This document shows positions 23,951 to 33,357 of a stretch of DNA of 35,429 bases, in pieces; within the stretch, counting starts at the first letter, position 1, and each line of letters opens with the position of its first letter. A program made the position numbers and the translations under genes. Source of the DNA: an uncultured Bacteroidota bacterium (GTDB taxonomy: Bacteria > Bacteroidota > Bacteroidia > Chitinophagales > UBA8649); the NCBI GenBank assembly GCA_937139485.1, contig CAKZQD010000217.1:1-35429 (forward strand). Direction: 5' to 3'. The notes beneath the pieces are model-generated. The model made no database searches, was not told where the DNA came from, and worked only from the letters and a program-made list of their open reading frames with translations.

Positions 23951-25801
23951 ATGAATAGAGATACTCTAATAGGAACTGCCCTGATTTCTATATTGCTTTT
24001 TTGGTATTTAAGTAATAGTGCCAAAAACAATGCTCAACTAGATGAAGAAAAAGCTAAAACAGAGCAAGTAGTAAAACAAGAAAATAAGCAATCTAAAGAA
24101 ACTGAAGTTTTGATAGAAAACTTAAATCCAGAAATTGCCGACAGTGCCACACTTTCTAAAGCAGAACAAAAAGCAAAAATTAAATATGGTGCTTTTTATA
24201 AAAATATTTCTGGTAAAGAAGAATTTACTTCTTTAGAGAATGACTTAATACGTGTTGAGTTTTCTAATAAAGGTGGACAAATTACCAAGGTAAATTTGAA
24301 AGAATTTAAAACTTGGGATAAGCAAGATTTAATTTTAGTAGACAACAACCAAAACTTCAATTTTACATTTGAAACTAATGATGGTCAAAAAATTCAAACA
24401 AAAGAATTATATCATAGTATAAGTAAAATTGGTGAAAATTCTGTTTCTATGAAAATAGACGCAGGAAATGGTAAATATGTAGAAAAAATATACAGTTTAG
24501 CAGACAATTCTTATTTCGTAGACTTTGATTTTAACTTTGTTAAGCTTGATGATGTAATAAATCCAAGTGCCGATAATTTTAAAGCCACTTGGGATTTTGA
24601 TGTTATACCACAAGAGAAAGGTTTAACAGTAGAGCGACAAAAATCTACTATTTATTGGAAACAAAATGACGAAGAAGTAGATAATTTAAGTGTTGGGACA
24701 TCGAAAGATGAAATCATAAAAGATAGTGAATGGATAGCTTATAAAGATCAATTTTTTAATGCCACTTTTTTAACAGATGGTTTAATTAAAGAAGCAGCAT
24801 TAACTTCTACATTTGATACGGAAGATTCTACAATTGTAGCCGCATATAATTCTGAAATTATTTTTGACAATAAAAATGACAATTATAAATTTCAGTACTT
24901 TTTTGGTCCAAACGATTATAAGCTACTAAAAAGCTTTGACAAAGGACAAGAAAATATAGTAGAATTAAGTACCAATTTCTTTTTATTTGGTTGGGTAAAA
25001 TACATTAATAAGTATGTAATTATTCCAATTTTTAGATTGCTAGATGGACACGGTTTAAATTATGGTATCATCATAATTTTACTTACACTTATTATTAGAA
25101 TGGCACTAATGCCTTTAACTTTTAAAAGTTACGTAAGTACAGCAAAAACAAAATTATTAAAACCAGAACTAGATAGATTAAAAGAAAAATATAAAGACGA
25201 CCAGCAGAAATATGCTGCCGAACAAATGAAATTATACCAAAAATCTGGTGTAAGTATGTTTGGAGGTTGCTTACCTATGTTGCTACAAATGCCATTTTTC
25301 CTAGCAATGTTTTATTTCTTTCCATCTTCGATAGAGCTAAGGCAAGAAAGTTTTTTATGGGCTACAGATTTATCTACCTATGATGTATTATTCAACTTAC
25401 CTTTCAATATACCTGTTTATGGTGCACACGTTTCTGGTTTTACCTTATTAATGACGGCTTCATCTTTGATTTCTGCAAGGTTTAATCCACAAATGCAAAA
25501 TCAAAACTTACAGCCAGGTATGGAAGTAATGAAATATATGCCTTACTTTTTTCCTATTTTCTTGATGGTATTATTTAATTCTTGGAGTTCTGCATTAACA
25601 TTTTATTACTTTATTTCAAACACTATAACTTTAGCGCAGCAAGTTTTCATAAATAAATTTATGATAGATGAAGACAAACTAATGCAACAATTAGAAAATA
25701 ATAAAAAGAAACCACAAAAAAAAGGTGGTTTTAGAACTAAAATGGAAGAAATTTATAAACAGCAGCAATTAGAAGCTGAAAAGAAAAAACCCAAAAAATA
25801 A
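23951..25801 (+). CDS. yidC: Membrane protein insertase YidC
   Basis: YidC inserts and folds inner-membrane proteins, alone or with SecYEG. The 616-residue protein has the Gram-negative layout. An N-terminal anchor (DTLIGTALISILLFWYLSN) is followed by a large periplasmic beta domain (about 70-345) and the conserved 60KD insertase core. The core starts at GWVKYINKYVIIPIFRLL and includes IIRMALMPLTFKSY with the key hydrophilic-groove Arg at about 383. KYKDDQQKYAAEQMKLYQKSG and FGGCLPMLLQMPFFLAMFYF follow, as in other YidC proteins. The C-terminus is Lys-rich (KKPQKKGGF), as is common for ribosome contact. A strong terminator follows at once. Confidence 0.98.
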   Translation: MNRDTLIGTALISILLFWYLSNSAKNNAQLDEEKAKTEQVVKQENKQSKETEVLIENLNPEIADSATLSKAEQKAKIKYGAFYKNISGKEEFTSLENDLIRVEFSNKGGQITKVNLKEFKTWDKQDLILVDNNQNFNFTFETNDGQKIQTKELYHSISKIGENSVSMKIDAGNGKYVEKIYSLADNSYFVDFDFNFVKLDDVINPSADNFKATWDFDVIPQEKGLTVERQKSTIYWKQNDEEVDNLSVGTSKDEIIKDSEWIAYKDQFFNATFLTDGLIKEAALTSTFDTEDSTIVAAYNSEIIFDNKNDNYKFQYFFGPNDYKLLKSFDKGQENIVELSTNFFLFGWVKYINKYVIIPIFRLLDGHGLNYGIIIILLTLIIRMALMPLTFKSYVSTAKTKLLKPELDRLKEKYKDDQQKYAAEQMKLYQKSGVSMFGGCLPMLLQMPFFLAMFYFFPSSIELRQESFLWATDLSTYDVLFNLPFNIPVYGAHVSGFTLLMTASSLISARFNPQMQNQNLQPGMEVMKYMPYFFPIFLMVLFNSWSSALTFYYFISNTITLAQQVFINKFMIDEDKLMQQLENNKKKPQKKGGFRTKMEEIYKQQQLEAEKKKPKK

Positions 25802-25806
25802 GTTTT

Positions 25807-25855
25807 AAAAAACAAAAAAGATCATAAGCAATTATGGTCTTTTTTTGTTTTTTTT
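25807..25855 (+). terminator. Intrinsic terminator after yidC
   Basis: An A-rich arm continuing into AGATCATAA, a four-base loop, then TTATGGTCT and a long T tract pair over more than 14 positions with one G-T wobble. It lies six bases after the yidC stop. Confidence 0.88.
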
Positions 25856-25867
25856 ACATTTCAAAAC

Positions 25868-25897
25868 TTGCCAGTAAACTAAAAAACATTAACTTTA
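25868..25897 (+). promoter_or_regulatory. -33/-7 promoter of the Asp-box T9SS gene
   Basis: TTG at 25868-25870 and TAACTTTA at 25890-25897 are separated by 19 bases, the usual Bacteroidota -33/-7 distance; only the last base of the -7 differs from TAnnTTTG. It lies 41 bases before the ATG, just past the yidC terminator. Confidence 0.55.
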
Positions 25898-25938
25898 GGC
25901 TTTAATAAAACAATTAATTACTTTAATCAAAATAAATT

Positions 25939-28900
25939 ATGATGAAAAAAAATTTACTTGCAGGTATATTTACCGCTTTAGCTTTTTCATTATTTGCTCA
26001 AATGCAAATAGGAAGAACTACTTATGATTTACAAACAAATAACTCAAATTGTAGAAGAATGGCAATAGATCCTTCAGGAAAAATTGTAGCAACTTATACA
26101 AGAAGTTACGAGTTTTCTTCTAGCTTTAATGATAGAGGAACAGGATACAACTACTCTGATGATAATGGAGCAACTTGGCAAACTAGTACATTTCCAGGTA
26201 CTTTCTCAAGACCAGATACAGGAAGAACTGGCTGGCCAAACCCAGTTTTCACAAATAACAAAGAAGTAATAATTTCTCATTTTGCAGCAAGTGCTGGTGC
26301 ACCTGCACACGAAACAGGTCTTCAAGTATTGAGAAGAGATATAGGTTCTACAGGAGCTTGGGAAAAATTAATTCTTAACTCAGCAAATGCTACAAACACA
26401 GCAAACAATGCTTATGCAAATGATGCAACTTGGGCTAGAGCAGCTTCAAATGGAGATTCAATATTTGTAATATTTGGCTTAATAGATACAGATATGCCAG
26501 GAATGACAGGAGGTTTACAAATGTACAGATCTATAGATGCTGGTGCTACTTGGGAAGGTCCAAATGATATTCCAATGATGAACTCTACAAATTTTGTTGC
26601 TAGTGGCGGAGATAACTATGCACTAGACATTAATTCAAATGGTAAAATTGCTATCGTTTTAGGTTCTTACCAAGTAGAAGTTCTAACTTCAACAGACTGG
26701 GGTGCTACTTTTTCTAAGCAAACTGTAGTTGCAATTAATGACATAAATGGAGTTCCAGCTCCATTATTTGATGCCCTAACTGGAGAAACTATGGATACTG
26801 TAGATGCTACAGATAGAAGTTATTCTATATTAGTAGACGACAACGATATGGTTCACGTATGGTTTGGGAGAACTCGTAGCTTTAAAACAGAATCAACAAC
26901 TACTGGAGCTACTTATCTACCATTATCAGTAGGTTTAGTATATTGGAATGATTTAATGGCAGAGGCTAAAGTTGTACATGAGTCTAGATTAGCGGCTCAA
27001 CAAGTTGGTTTACCTAATCCATTATTCACTGGTCAAGTGTTTAGTGCTTCTGGTTTTGGTCCACAAGTCGACTTATATAGAGCTTCTCTTACTTCCATGC
27101 CTTCTTCTAGTTATGATGACAATGGAAACATTTATGTATCTTATTCTGCAATGGTTCCAGGAACATTTGATGACATAACAGATTTAACTACTACAAATAA
27201 TGTTTCTAATGATGCATTTCATTACAGAGATATTTATGTATTGAAATCGGCTGATAATGGTGCAACTTGGGAAGGTCCAATTAATGTTTCTAATGCACCT
27301 TTAAAGGAATGTGCTTACCCAAGTATTCCAAGAAAAATATATGGTACAGACATTCCAGTAATGTGGCAAGAAGATACAATTCCAGGTGTAAATTTACAAG
27401 AAGCTCAAGGTGCAAGTCACCCAGTTACTGAAAACCAAATTATGTTTGTAAATACTCCAGTAGCGTCTATAGTATCACCTACAGATATTACTGCTCCTAC
27501 AATCTCTGAAAAAGAGCAAGGTGTTAATGTTGTAGATGCATTCTTAAACTGTGATGTAAACTTTGCTTTAATTTTTGAAAATGATGATGTACCAACAGGA
27601 CCTAATGTATTAGATTATGAAATAGTAGATGCTACTGCATTAACTGGTGTTGGAACGCATTCAATTGATGTTTATGTTTTAGATGCCAATGGAAATTCTT
27701 CTGATACAATAGAAGCATTAGTAACTGTAGCAGTTGACAATGTTGACCCTATTGTTACTTTAATTGGTCCAGATACAGTAGATTTATTAAATGGTTCTTC
27801 TTATACAGACCCAGGGATTGACTATAGTGACAACGCTTGTTACCCTTCTGCTACTCCTTTAATATCTACAGATCTTGATGAAAACACAGATGGAACATAT
27901 ACATATACTTGGAATGTTACTGATAATAGTGGAAATACTACATCAGTTTCAAGAACTGTAAATGTAATTGGAACTGATAATGTAGCTCCAGTAATAACAC
28001 CTAATGGCTTAGCAACTGAAACAATTGAAGCTTGTTCTGTATGGACAGATGCTGGTGTAACTGCATTTGATAATATTGACTATGATGTAACTGCAAATGT
28101 AACATCTACTGGTACTGTTAATGAAAATGCTCCAGGTACTTACACAAGAGAATACTCAGTAACAGATGCTGCTGGAAACATAGGTACATTTACAAGAACA
28201 GTAATAGTTGAAGATAATACTGCTCCAGAAATAGCTATGAGCGCTACAGCTACAGTATACGTTTGTAAAAATGGTACTTTTACTGCTCCAGGTGCAACAG
28301 CTACAGATTGTGTAGACTTAAATGTAACTTTATCTAACGATGGAAACGTAGTTGTAAATACTGCTGTAAATGGTTTATATGTTGTAACTTATACTGCCGA
28401 AGATGATTATAATAATATTTCTACTGAGACTATAAATGTAGAAGTAGGAGAAGCTCCAGTACCAGATTTTAATTTTATTAGTAGTGCTGGTTCTCAAGTA
28501 GTAATTGTTCAAGATGCTTCTACTGGAAGTCCTAACTCTTGGCAATGGAACTGGAATGATCCAAATAACACTAATAGTTCTTTTGGATCTTCTGCAACAC
28601 ATCCTTATGCTTCTGCTGGAAGTTATGATGTTGAACTTATTATAGATAACAATTTTACAAGTTCTTGTCAAACTCCTGCATCTGCATTAAGTGTTACTAA
28701 AACTGTTGAAGTAACAGTTGGTATAGTTGAAGTAAATAAATTAAATGCTGCAGTTAACGTATTCCCTAATCCTTCAAATGGTATCATTAATGTAAATATT
28801 GATGATAATAAACTGAACAATGTTGAAGTTTCTTTATTTAATGTAATAGGTGAATTAATTTCTACTGAAATACTAGAAAATACTGCCGTAAACAATAATG

Positions 28901-28995
28901 TTACTTTTAACTTAGGTAATGATGCTGCTGGAATGTATTTTGTAAACATTTCTACAGAAAAAGCAACAATTTCTAAAAAAGTATTAGTTAAATAA
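25939..28995 (+). CDS. Secreted Asp-box (BNR) protein with Ig-like, PKD and T9SS domains
   Basis: A 1018-residue surface protein. After a signal peptide (ending LFAQ) comes a sialidase-like beta-propeller (about 25-510) with four Asp boxes: SDDNGATWQ near 73, SIDAGATWE near 198, STDWGATFS near 251 and SADNGATWE near 437. I see no clear FRIP motif or Arg triad, so enzymatic sialidase activity is doubtful. From about 516 there are Ig-like units of the DUF5011 type, each starting with A/D-P-x-I (DPIVTLIGPD near 602, APVITPNG near 682, APEIAMSA near 761), then a PKD domain (about 840-925). A type IX sorting domain (VFPNPSNGIINVNI to KKVLVK) ends the protein. It is a single-gene unit with its own promoter and terminator. 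The ligand is unknown. Confidence 0.9.
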   Translation: MMKKNLLAGIFTALAFSLFAQMQIGRTTYDLQTNNSNCRRMAIDPSGKIVATYTRSYEFSSSFNDRGTGYNYSDDNGATWQTSTFPGTFSRPDTGRTGWPNPVFTNNKEVIISHFAASAGAPAHETGLQVLRRDIGSTGAWEKLILNSANATNTANNAYANDATWARAASNGDSIFVIFGLIDTDMPGMTGGLQMYRSIDAGATWEGPNDIPMMNSTNFVASGGDNYALDINSNGKIAIVLGSYQVEVLTSTDWGATFSKQTVVAINDINGVPAPLFDALTGETMDTVDATDRSYSILVDDNDMVHVWFGRTRSFKTESTTTGATYLPLSVGLVYWNDLMAEAKVVHESRLAAQQVGLPNPLFTGQVFSASGFGPQVDLYRASLTSMPSSSYDDNGNIYVSYSAMVPGTFDDITDLTTTNNVSNDAFHYRDIYVLKSADNGATWEGPINVSNAPLKECAYPSIPRKIYGTDIPVMWQEDTIPGVNLQEAQGASHPVTENQIMFVNTPVASIVSPTDITAPTISEKEQGVNVVDAFLNCDVNFALIFENDDVPTGPNVLDYEIVDATALTGVGTHSIDVYVLDANGNSSDTIEALVTVAVDNVDPIVTLIGPDTVDLLNGSSYTDPGIDYSDNACYPSATPLISTDLDENTDGTYTYTWNVTDNSGNTTSVSRTVNVIGTDNVAPVITPNGLATETIEACSVWTDAGVTAFDNIDYDVTANVTSTGTVNENAPGTYTREYSVTDAAGNIGTFTRTVIVEDNTAPEIAMSATATVYVCKNGTFTAPGATATDCVDLNVTLSNDGNVVVNTAVNGLYVVTYTAEDDYNNISTETINVEVGEAPVPDFNFISSAGSQVVIVQDASTGSPNSWQWNWNDPNNTNSSFGSSATHPYASAGSYDVELIIDNNFTSSCQTPASALSVTKTVEVTVGIVEVNKLNAAVNVFPNPSNGIINVNIDDNKLNNVEVSLFNVIGELISTEILENTAVNNNVTFNLGNDAAGMYFVNISTEKATISKKVLVK

Positions 28996-29015
28996 TTAAA
29001 TACTTAATATATTTC

Positions 29016-29045
29016 AAAAGCCTCAGCAATTGCTGGGGCTTTTTT
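29016..29045 (+). terminator. Intrinsic terminator after the Asp-box gene
   Basis: AAAAGCCTCAGC, the loop AATT, then GCTGGGGCTTTT with further T's: a 12-pair stem with one T-G wobble, 20 bases past the stop. Confidence 0.9.
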
Positions 29046-29062
29046 ATTATATTTAATTTTAA

Positions 29063-31168
29063 ATGTTTAAAACAGAGAAATTATACAATGATATTCACTT
29101 AGTAAAAATCACTATTGCTTGCATAGTAGGTATTTTAATTGCAATATATTTCCAATCATTTTACCTATCTATTTTTTTATTATTTCCGCCTTTTATACTT
29201 GTTATTTTATTTATGCTAAAAATGATTAGCACAAAATTAAAATACATTTATTTACTCAAAAAAATATTATTTTATTTAGTCCCTCTTGCTTTTATTTGTT
29301 TAGGTTATTTTCTTAGCATTTGTCATACAGATATTAGTAATACTAAATTTTATGGCAATTATCTTTCAAGATCAGAAAACTACATTGAGGCCAAGATAAA
29401 AGTGGCTGCACAAGAAAAAACCAATAGCTATAAAGTTATTGTTGAAGTAGAAAAGGTAAAAAACAATGATACTTTTATAAATACAAGTGGTAAGCTTCTA
29501 CTCTATTTTCAAAAAGATAGCTTAGTAAAAGAATTAAAACCAAATGACAAAATATTTATAAAATCTAAAATAAATTCATTAGAAAAACCTAAAAATCCAA
29601 ATGAGTTTGATTTTAAAAACTATTTACAATTTCAAAATATATACTACCAAACTTACTTAAAATCAGAAAACTGGTCTAAAAGTTATTCAAGTAAAAATAA
29701 AATAACTAACACGCTATTTATAGTTAAACAATATTTACAAAAAATTATAAATGAAAACATCTTTGACCAAAATGAACGAGCAGTTGCAAGTGCATTGCTT
29801 CTGGGAAACAGAACCTATTTAACTGAGGATATACTAAGAGCGTTTTCGAGTAGTGGAGCAACTCATATTTTAGCAGTTTCAGGTTTACATGTGGGGCTTT
29901 TTTATGGAATAATAAGTTTCCTATTTAGCTTTTTAAAAAAAACTAGACGATTCAAATTTTTACATCCAGTAATAATTATTCTTTTTATTTGGTTCTATGT
30001 TATATTAACTGGCGGATCTGCATCGGTAGTTAGAGCTGCTACAATGTTTTCCTTTGTAGCCATTGGCTTATCATTGAGTAGATATATCAATATTTACAAT
30101 ATAATAGCATTGTCAGCATTGCTTATTATTGTTTTTAATCCATTTATTATTACAGAAGTAGGTTTTCAACTCTCCTATTTTGCAGTAATAGGAATAATCT
30201 ATTTACAACAAAAAATTTATAGATTGTTGTACATTAAAAACTATCTTGGAGACAAAATTTGGGCTATAACATCTGTTTCTTTAGCAGCCCAGATTTCAAC
30301 TTTTCCACTTATAGTTCTATATTTTCATCAGTTTCCAAATTTCTTTTGGCTATCAAATATTATTGTAATTCCAGCAGCTTCCATAATTTTATATAGTGGT
30401 ATATTGATGTTTATTTTTTCTTGGAATGAAACAATTCTTAGTTTTATTGGAAACATATTGAGCTACATTATAAAAGCACTAAACTTTAGTTTAAACTGGC
30501 TAGAAAAAATACCAAATGCTGTTTGGGACAAGTTATACATTAGTTATTTTCAGGCAGTTTGTTTATACATTGCAATTATTCTTTTTGTTATTTGCATTGA
30601 AAAAAGAAGTAAAAATTTTGCATTTGCATTTACAATTATGCTAGGTGTTATTATTATAAGTTTCAATATAAAAACAAATACCATATTAAATCAAAACAAA
30701 CTAAGCGTTTATCACGTACCTGGGCATTCTGCAATTGAAATCATAGACGGATCAAAAGCATATCATAAAATTGATAGCAGTTTACTTAAAAATGAAAATT
30801 TACTTAATTTTAGAATAAAACACAATTGGTGGGAAAAACAATTAGTGCAACAAAACTTTAGCTTTAACGAGTTAAACACAATAACCAGAAAAGGAATAGA
30901 ATTATTGTATTATAAAGATAAAAAAATAGCAATTATAGATGATAAATATAAATCTTCAAATTTAAACTTAGATTTAGACTTTTTAATAATTTCTAACACT
31001 CCAAACATGAAATTTAAGGCACTAAGTACCAAAGTGAAAGCAAAAACTTATATTTTTGATACTTCAAACAATAAATACAAAGAAAAGTATTGGAAGCAAG
31101 ATTGCAAAGAATTAAAATTAAATTGCTATTTTGTTTCGGATACTATTGCTTTTGAAATTGACTTATGA
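29063..31168 (+). CDS. comEC: ComEC/Rec2-family DNA uptake channel
   Basis: ComEC carries single-stranded DNA across the inner membrane in transformation. The 701-residue protein has N-terminal membrane helices with a DUF4131-type periplasmic OB-like region (about 1-210) and then the competence channel domain. ASALLLGNRTYLTEDILRAF, SSGATHILAVSGLHVGL, LTGGSASVVRAATMFSF and ITEVGFQLSYFAVIGI are all diagnostic. The C-terminal part (about 550-701) starts LSVYHVPGHSAIEIIDGS and ends FVSDTIAFEIDL. It resembles the ComEC metallo-beta-lactamase domain in layout but lacks an HxHxDH motif, so nuclease activity is not expected. The start comes 17 bases after the preceding terminator; a weak TATATTTA (29048-29055) could be its promoter. 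It overlaps the next gene by four bases (ATGA). Confidence 0.93.
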   Translation: MFKTEKLYNDIHLVKITIACIVGILIAIYFQSFYLSIFLLFPPFILVILFMLKMISTKLKYIYLLKKILFYLVPLAFICLGYFLSICHTDISNTKFYGNYLSRSENYIEAKIKVAAQEKTNSYKVIVEVEKVKNNDTFINTSGKLLLYFQKDSLVKELKPNDKIFIKSKINSLEKPKNPNEFDFKNYLQFQNIYYQTYLKSENWSKSYSSKNKITNTLFIVKQYLQKIINENIFDQNERAVASALLLGNRTYLTEDILRAFSSSGATHILAVSGLHVGLFYGIISFLFSFLKKTRRFKFLHPVIIILFIWFYVILTGGSASVVRAATMFSFVAIGLSLSRYINIYNIIALSALLIIVFNPFIITEVGFQLSYFAVIGIIYLQQKIYRLLYIKNYLGDKIWAITSVSLAAQISTFPLIVLYFHQFPNFFWLSNIIVIPAASIILYSGILMFIFSWNETILSFIGNILSYIIKALNFSLNWLEKIPNAVWDKLYISYFQAVCLYIAIILFVICIEKRSKNFAFAFTIMLGVIIISFNIKTNTILNQNKLSVYHVPGHSAIEIIDGSKAYHKIDSSLLKNENLLNFRIKHNWWEKQLVQQNFSFNELNTITRKGIELLYYKDKKIAIIDDKYKSSNLNLDLDFLIISNTPNMKFKALSTKVKAKTYIFDTSNNKYKEKYWKQDCKELKLNCYFVSDTIAFEIDL

Positions 31169-31950
31169 CTATGAATTTTAATTATATAGAATACTTAACG
31201 CTTGATAGAATTACTTTTATCACACTAAATAGACCAGAAAAAAGAAATGCTTTTAACGAAATTTTGGTAGAAGAATTAAAACAAGCATTTACGCAAGCAG
31301 AACAAGATGAACACACTAAAGTTATTATTCTAAAAGCAAATGGAAAAGTATTTAGTGCTGGCGCAGATTTAGGATATTTACAAGGCTTACAAAAAAATAG
31401 CTATCAAGAAAACTTAGCAGATTCTAACAATCTCAAAGATTTATACCAACAAATTTACACTTTAAAAAAAGTAGTAATTGCTCAGGTAGAAGGTCACGCA
31501 ATAGCTGGTGGATGTGGTTTAGCAACAGTTTGCGATTTTACATTTGCAATACCAGAAGCAAAATTTGGCTATACTGAAGTAAAAATTGGTTTTGTACCTG
31601 CAATTGTGATGGTTTTTCTTATTAGAAAAATTGGCGAAGCAAAAACAAAAGAACTTTTACTAACTGGCAAACTGATTTCTGCTGCAGAAGCAAAAGAATA
31701 TGGTATAATAAACAATACTTTTATTGCCGATAAAATAAATAGCGAAGTAACTTCTTTTGCGCTAAAATTATGTGAAGAAACATCAGAACAGTCTTTACAA
31801 ATTACAAAAGAAATGATAGCAAAAGTACAAGACATGAATTATGTACAGGCCTTTGATTATGCAGCAGAAATGAATGCAAAAGGAAGAGGAACTTCAGATT
31901 GTAAAGCTGGAATTACTTCGTTTTTAAATAAAGAAAAAATTAATTGGTAG
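31165..31950 (+). CDS. Enoyl-CoA hydratase/isomerase family protein
   Basis: A 261-residue crotonase-fold enzyme. The oxyanion-hole segments are FSAGADLGYLQGL (about 67-79) and HAIAGGCGLATVCDF (about 111-125). YTEVKIGFVPAIVMVFLIRK follows and supplies the first catalytic Glu; the second Glu position of classical hydratases is not evident. Best guess is a short-chain or methylglutaconyl-CoA hydratase-like enzyme; the substrate cannot be fixed from sequence. The start ATG overlaps the comEC stop (ATGA), a sign of translational coupling, although the two functions are unrelated; a second ATG at 31171 is an alternative start. Confidence 0.9.
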   Translation: MTMNFNYIEYLTLDRITFITLNRPEKRNAFNEILVEELKQAFTQAEQDEHTKVIILKANGKVFSAGADLGYLQGLQKNSYQENLADSNNLKDLYQQIYTLKKVVIAQVEGHAIAGGCGLATVCDFTFAIPEAKFGYTEVKIGFVPAIVMVFLIRKIGEAKTKELLLTGKLISAAEAKEYGIINNTFIADKINSEVTSFALKLCEETSEQSLQITKEMIAKVQDMNYVQAFDYAAEMNAKGRGTSDCKAGITSFLNKEKINW

Positions 31951-31985
31951 AAAATAACTAACTTAGAGTTTAAGTAAATAAATCA

Positions 31986-32438
31986 ATGGAAAAAATTCTC
32001 ATAATACTTGCCTTTATTGTTATAAGATGGCTACTATCTGCCAATAAAGAAAAAAAGAAAAACAAAGCTAAAACGCCTAAAGAAGTTTCTGCACCTAAAA
32101 AAAGTGTAGAAGACATTTTTGGAGACTTTATGGAAGAAGTAAATAAGAAAAAAAATCCTCAGCCTGTTTTTACAACTAATACTGACACTCATAAAGCCGA
32201 AGAAGATACAAACAAAAAATTAGATTGGCAAGAAGTAAGACAATCTAAATTTAAAGAAAAAGAAGAACTTTTAAAAGTTGATAATTATAAAAAAACAAAA
32301 ACTAGAATTCCAGATTTAACAATAAAACCAATGGAATTAATTGAAGAAGAACCAGATAACACTTTTTTAGAGAATGTTGATTTAAAAAAAGCAGTTATTT
32401 ATAAAGAAATATTAGATAGAAAATATTTCAGTATTTAA
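31986..32438 (+). CDS. Small membrane-anchored protein with conserved C-terminal motif, unknown
   Basis: A 150-residue protein with one N-terminal membrane segment (ILIILAFIVIRWLLS) followed by a Lys/Glu-rich, probably disordered middle. The C-terminus VDLKKAVIYKEILDRKYFSI resembles, from memory, the AVIYSEILNRKY ending of a Bacteroidota family of hypothetical proteins. No enzyme motif is visible; the shape suggests an inner-membrane anchor with a cytosolic tail that may bind a partner through the C-terminal helix. It starts 35 bases after the hydratase gene, and its stop overlaps that of the opposite-strand glycosyltransferase by four bases. Confidence 0.8.
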   Translation: MEKILIILAFIVIRWLLSANKEKKKNKAKTPKEVSAPKKSVEDIFGDFMEEVNKKKNPQPVFTTNTDTHKAEEDTNKKLDWQEVRQSKFKEKEELLKVDNYKKTKTRIPDLTIKPMELIEEEPDNTFLENVDLKKAVIYKEILDRKYFSI

Positions 32439-33346
32439 TCGTTTTTGAAATAGTAATCAAACTTTTTGAGTTTCCATAAATTCAACCAGCTTAGTTTAAT
32501 AAAATCGAAAGGAAGAATAAGTTTGAAAAAATTAATTTTTAAAGTGAATATTTTTATAATAAAACGATAAAAGAATTTATTGTAAAACAAGTTGTAGAAC
32601 TTAATCAATTTAATATTATTTTCAAGTTCATTTTTGTAATTCCCTTGTTTATAAAGCTTTACTAAATTCTGAATAGCCTTTTCTTGCTTATTTAAAAAAT
32701 TTTCTTCATTATCTATTCCTAAATGAACTACAGGATTATTAATATGAACTATTGGAATTTTTTGTTTTTCTAGCTCAAAACCAAAAAGTGTATCTTCATG
32801 ACCATATTCAGAAATAGATTCATTAAATTTTAGTTTCTGAAATAAATTTTTAGAAATACCAAAACTATTTGTCATAAAAGATGCATAATCATTGAATGTA
32901 CGTTGTTCAAGATTTTGTACTTCAATTTTTCTTCCATACAACCAGTGTAAATACTTTGCTTTATCCTTTGGTGGTGAAGGAAAATATACATGACCTCCTA
33001 CAATTACATTATCATCTTCTAGTAGATCTAAATATTTGGTTAAAAAATTTTCTTTTGCCAATAAAACATCGCAGTCCAATATTATACAATATTTATACTT
33101 AGCTTTTTCGAAAAGTAAATTACGTATTTTAGATCTTCCAATATTTTTATCTAATTCTATGTAATCCACATTTTTAAATAACGAAATAGTCTTATTTTTT
33201 TCTTTAAAAAAACTTGACGAATTATCATCTATTAAAAGTATTTCATAAGAAGAATCGAAATGGTGTGCAATTTTATCTAATTGCTCTACAAGAGGAAATA
33301 CATTAAAATTGTAAACGGGAATAAGAACACTAAAGTTTTTTACCAT
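32435..33346 (-). CDS. Glycosyltransferase family 2 protein
   Basis: A 303-residue GT-A-fold transferase that adds a sugar from a nucleotide donor to an unknown acceptor, probably for cell-surface glycan. It has the expected FSVLIPVYNFN opening, ILLIDDNSSS at about 36-45, and NIGRSKIRNLLF. The DxD metal motif lies in CIILDCDVLLAK (about 87-98), and the acceptor-side segment is EYGHEDTLFGFELEKQ. The C-terminal 60 residues are basic and aromatic and may be membrane-associated. It follows ftsE by 11 bases on the same strand, so it is likely co-transcribed. Confidence 0.9.
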   Translation of the reverse strand: MVKNFSVLIPVYNFNVFPLVEQLDKIAHHFDSSYEILLIDDNSSSFFKEKNKTISLFKNVDYIELDKNIGRSKIRNLLFEKAKYKYCIILDCDVLLAKENFLTKYLDLLEDDNVIVGGHVYFPSPPKDKAKYLHWLYGRKIEVQNLEQRTFNDYASFMTNSFGISKNLFQKLKFNESISEYGHEDTLFGFELEKQKIPIVHINNPVVHLGIDNEENFLNKQEKAIQNLVKLYKQGNYKNELENNIKLIKFYNLFYNKFFYRFIIKIFTLKINFFKLILPFDFIKLSWLNLWKLKKFDYYFKND

Positions 33347-33357
33347 AGTAATATTTA

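Noticed and set aside
28375..28671. Minus-strand open frame inside the Asp-box gene
   Set aside because: Composition is a mirror of Asn/Thr-rich repeat codons; no start signals.
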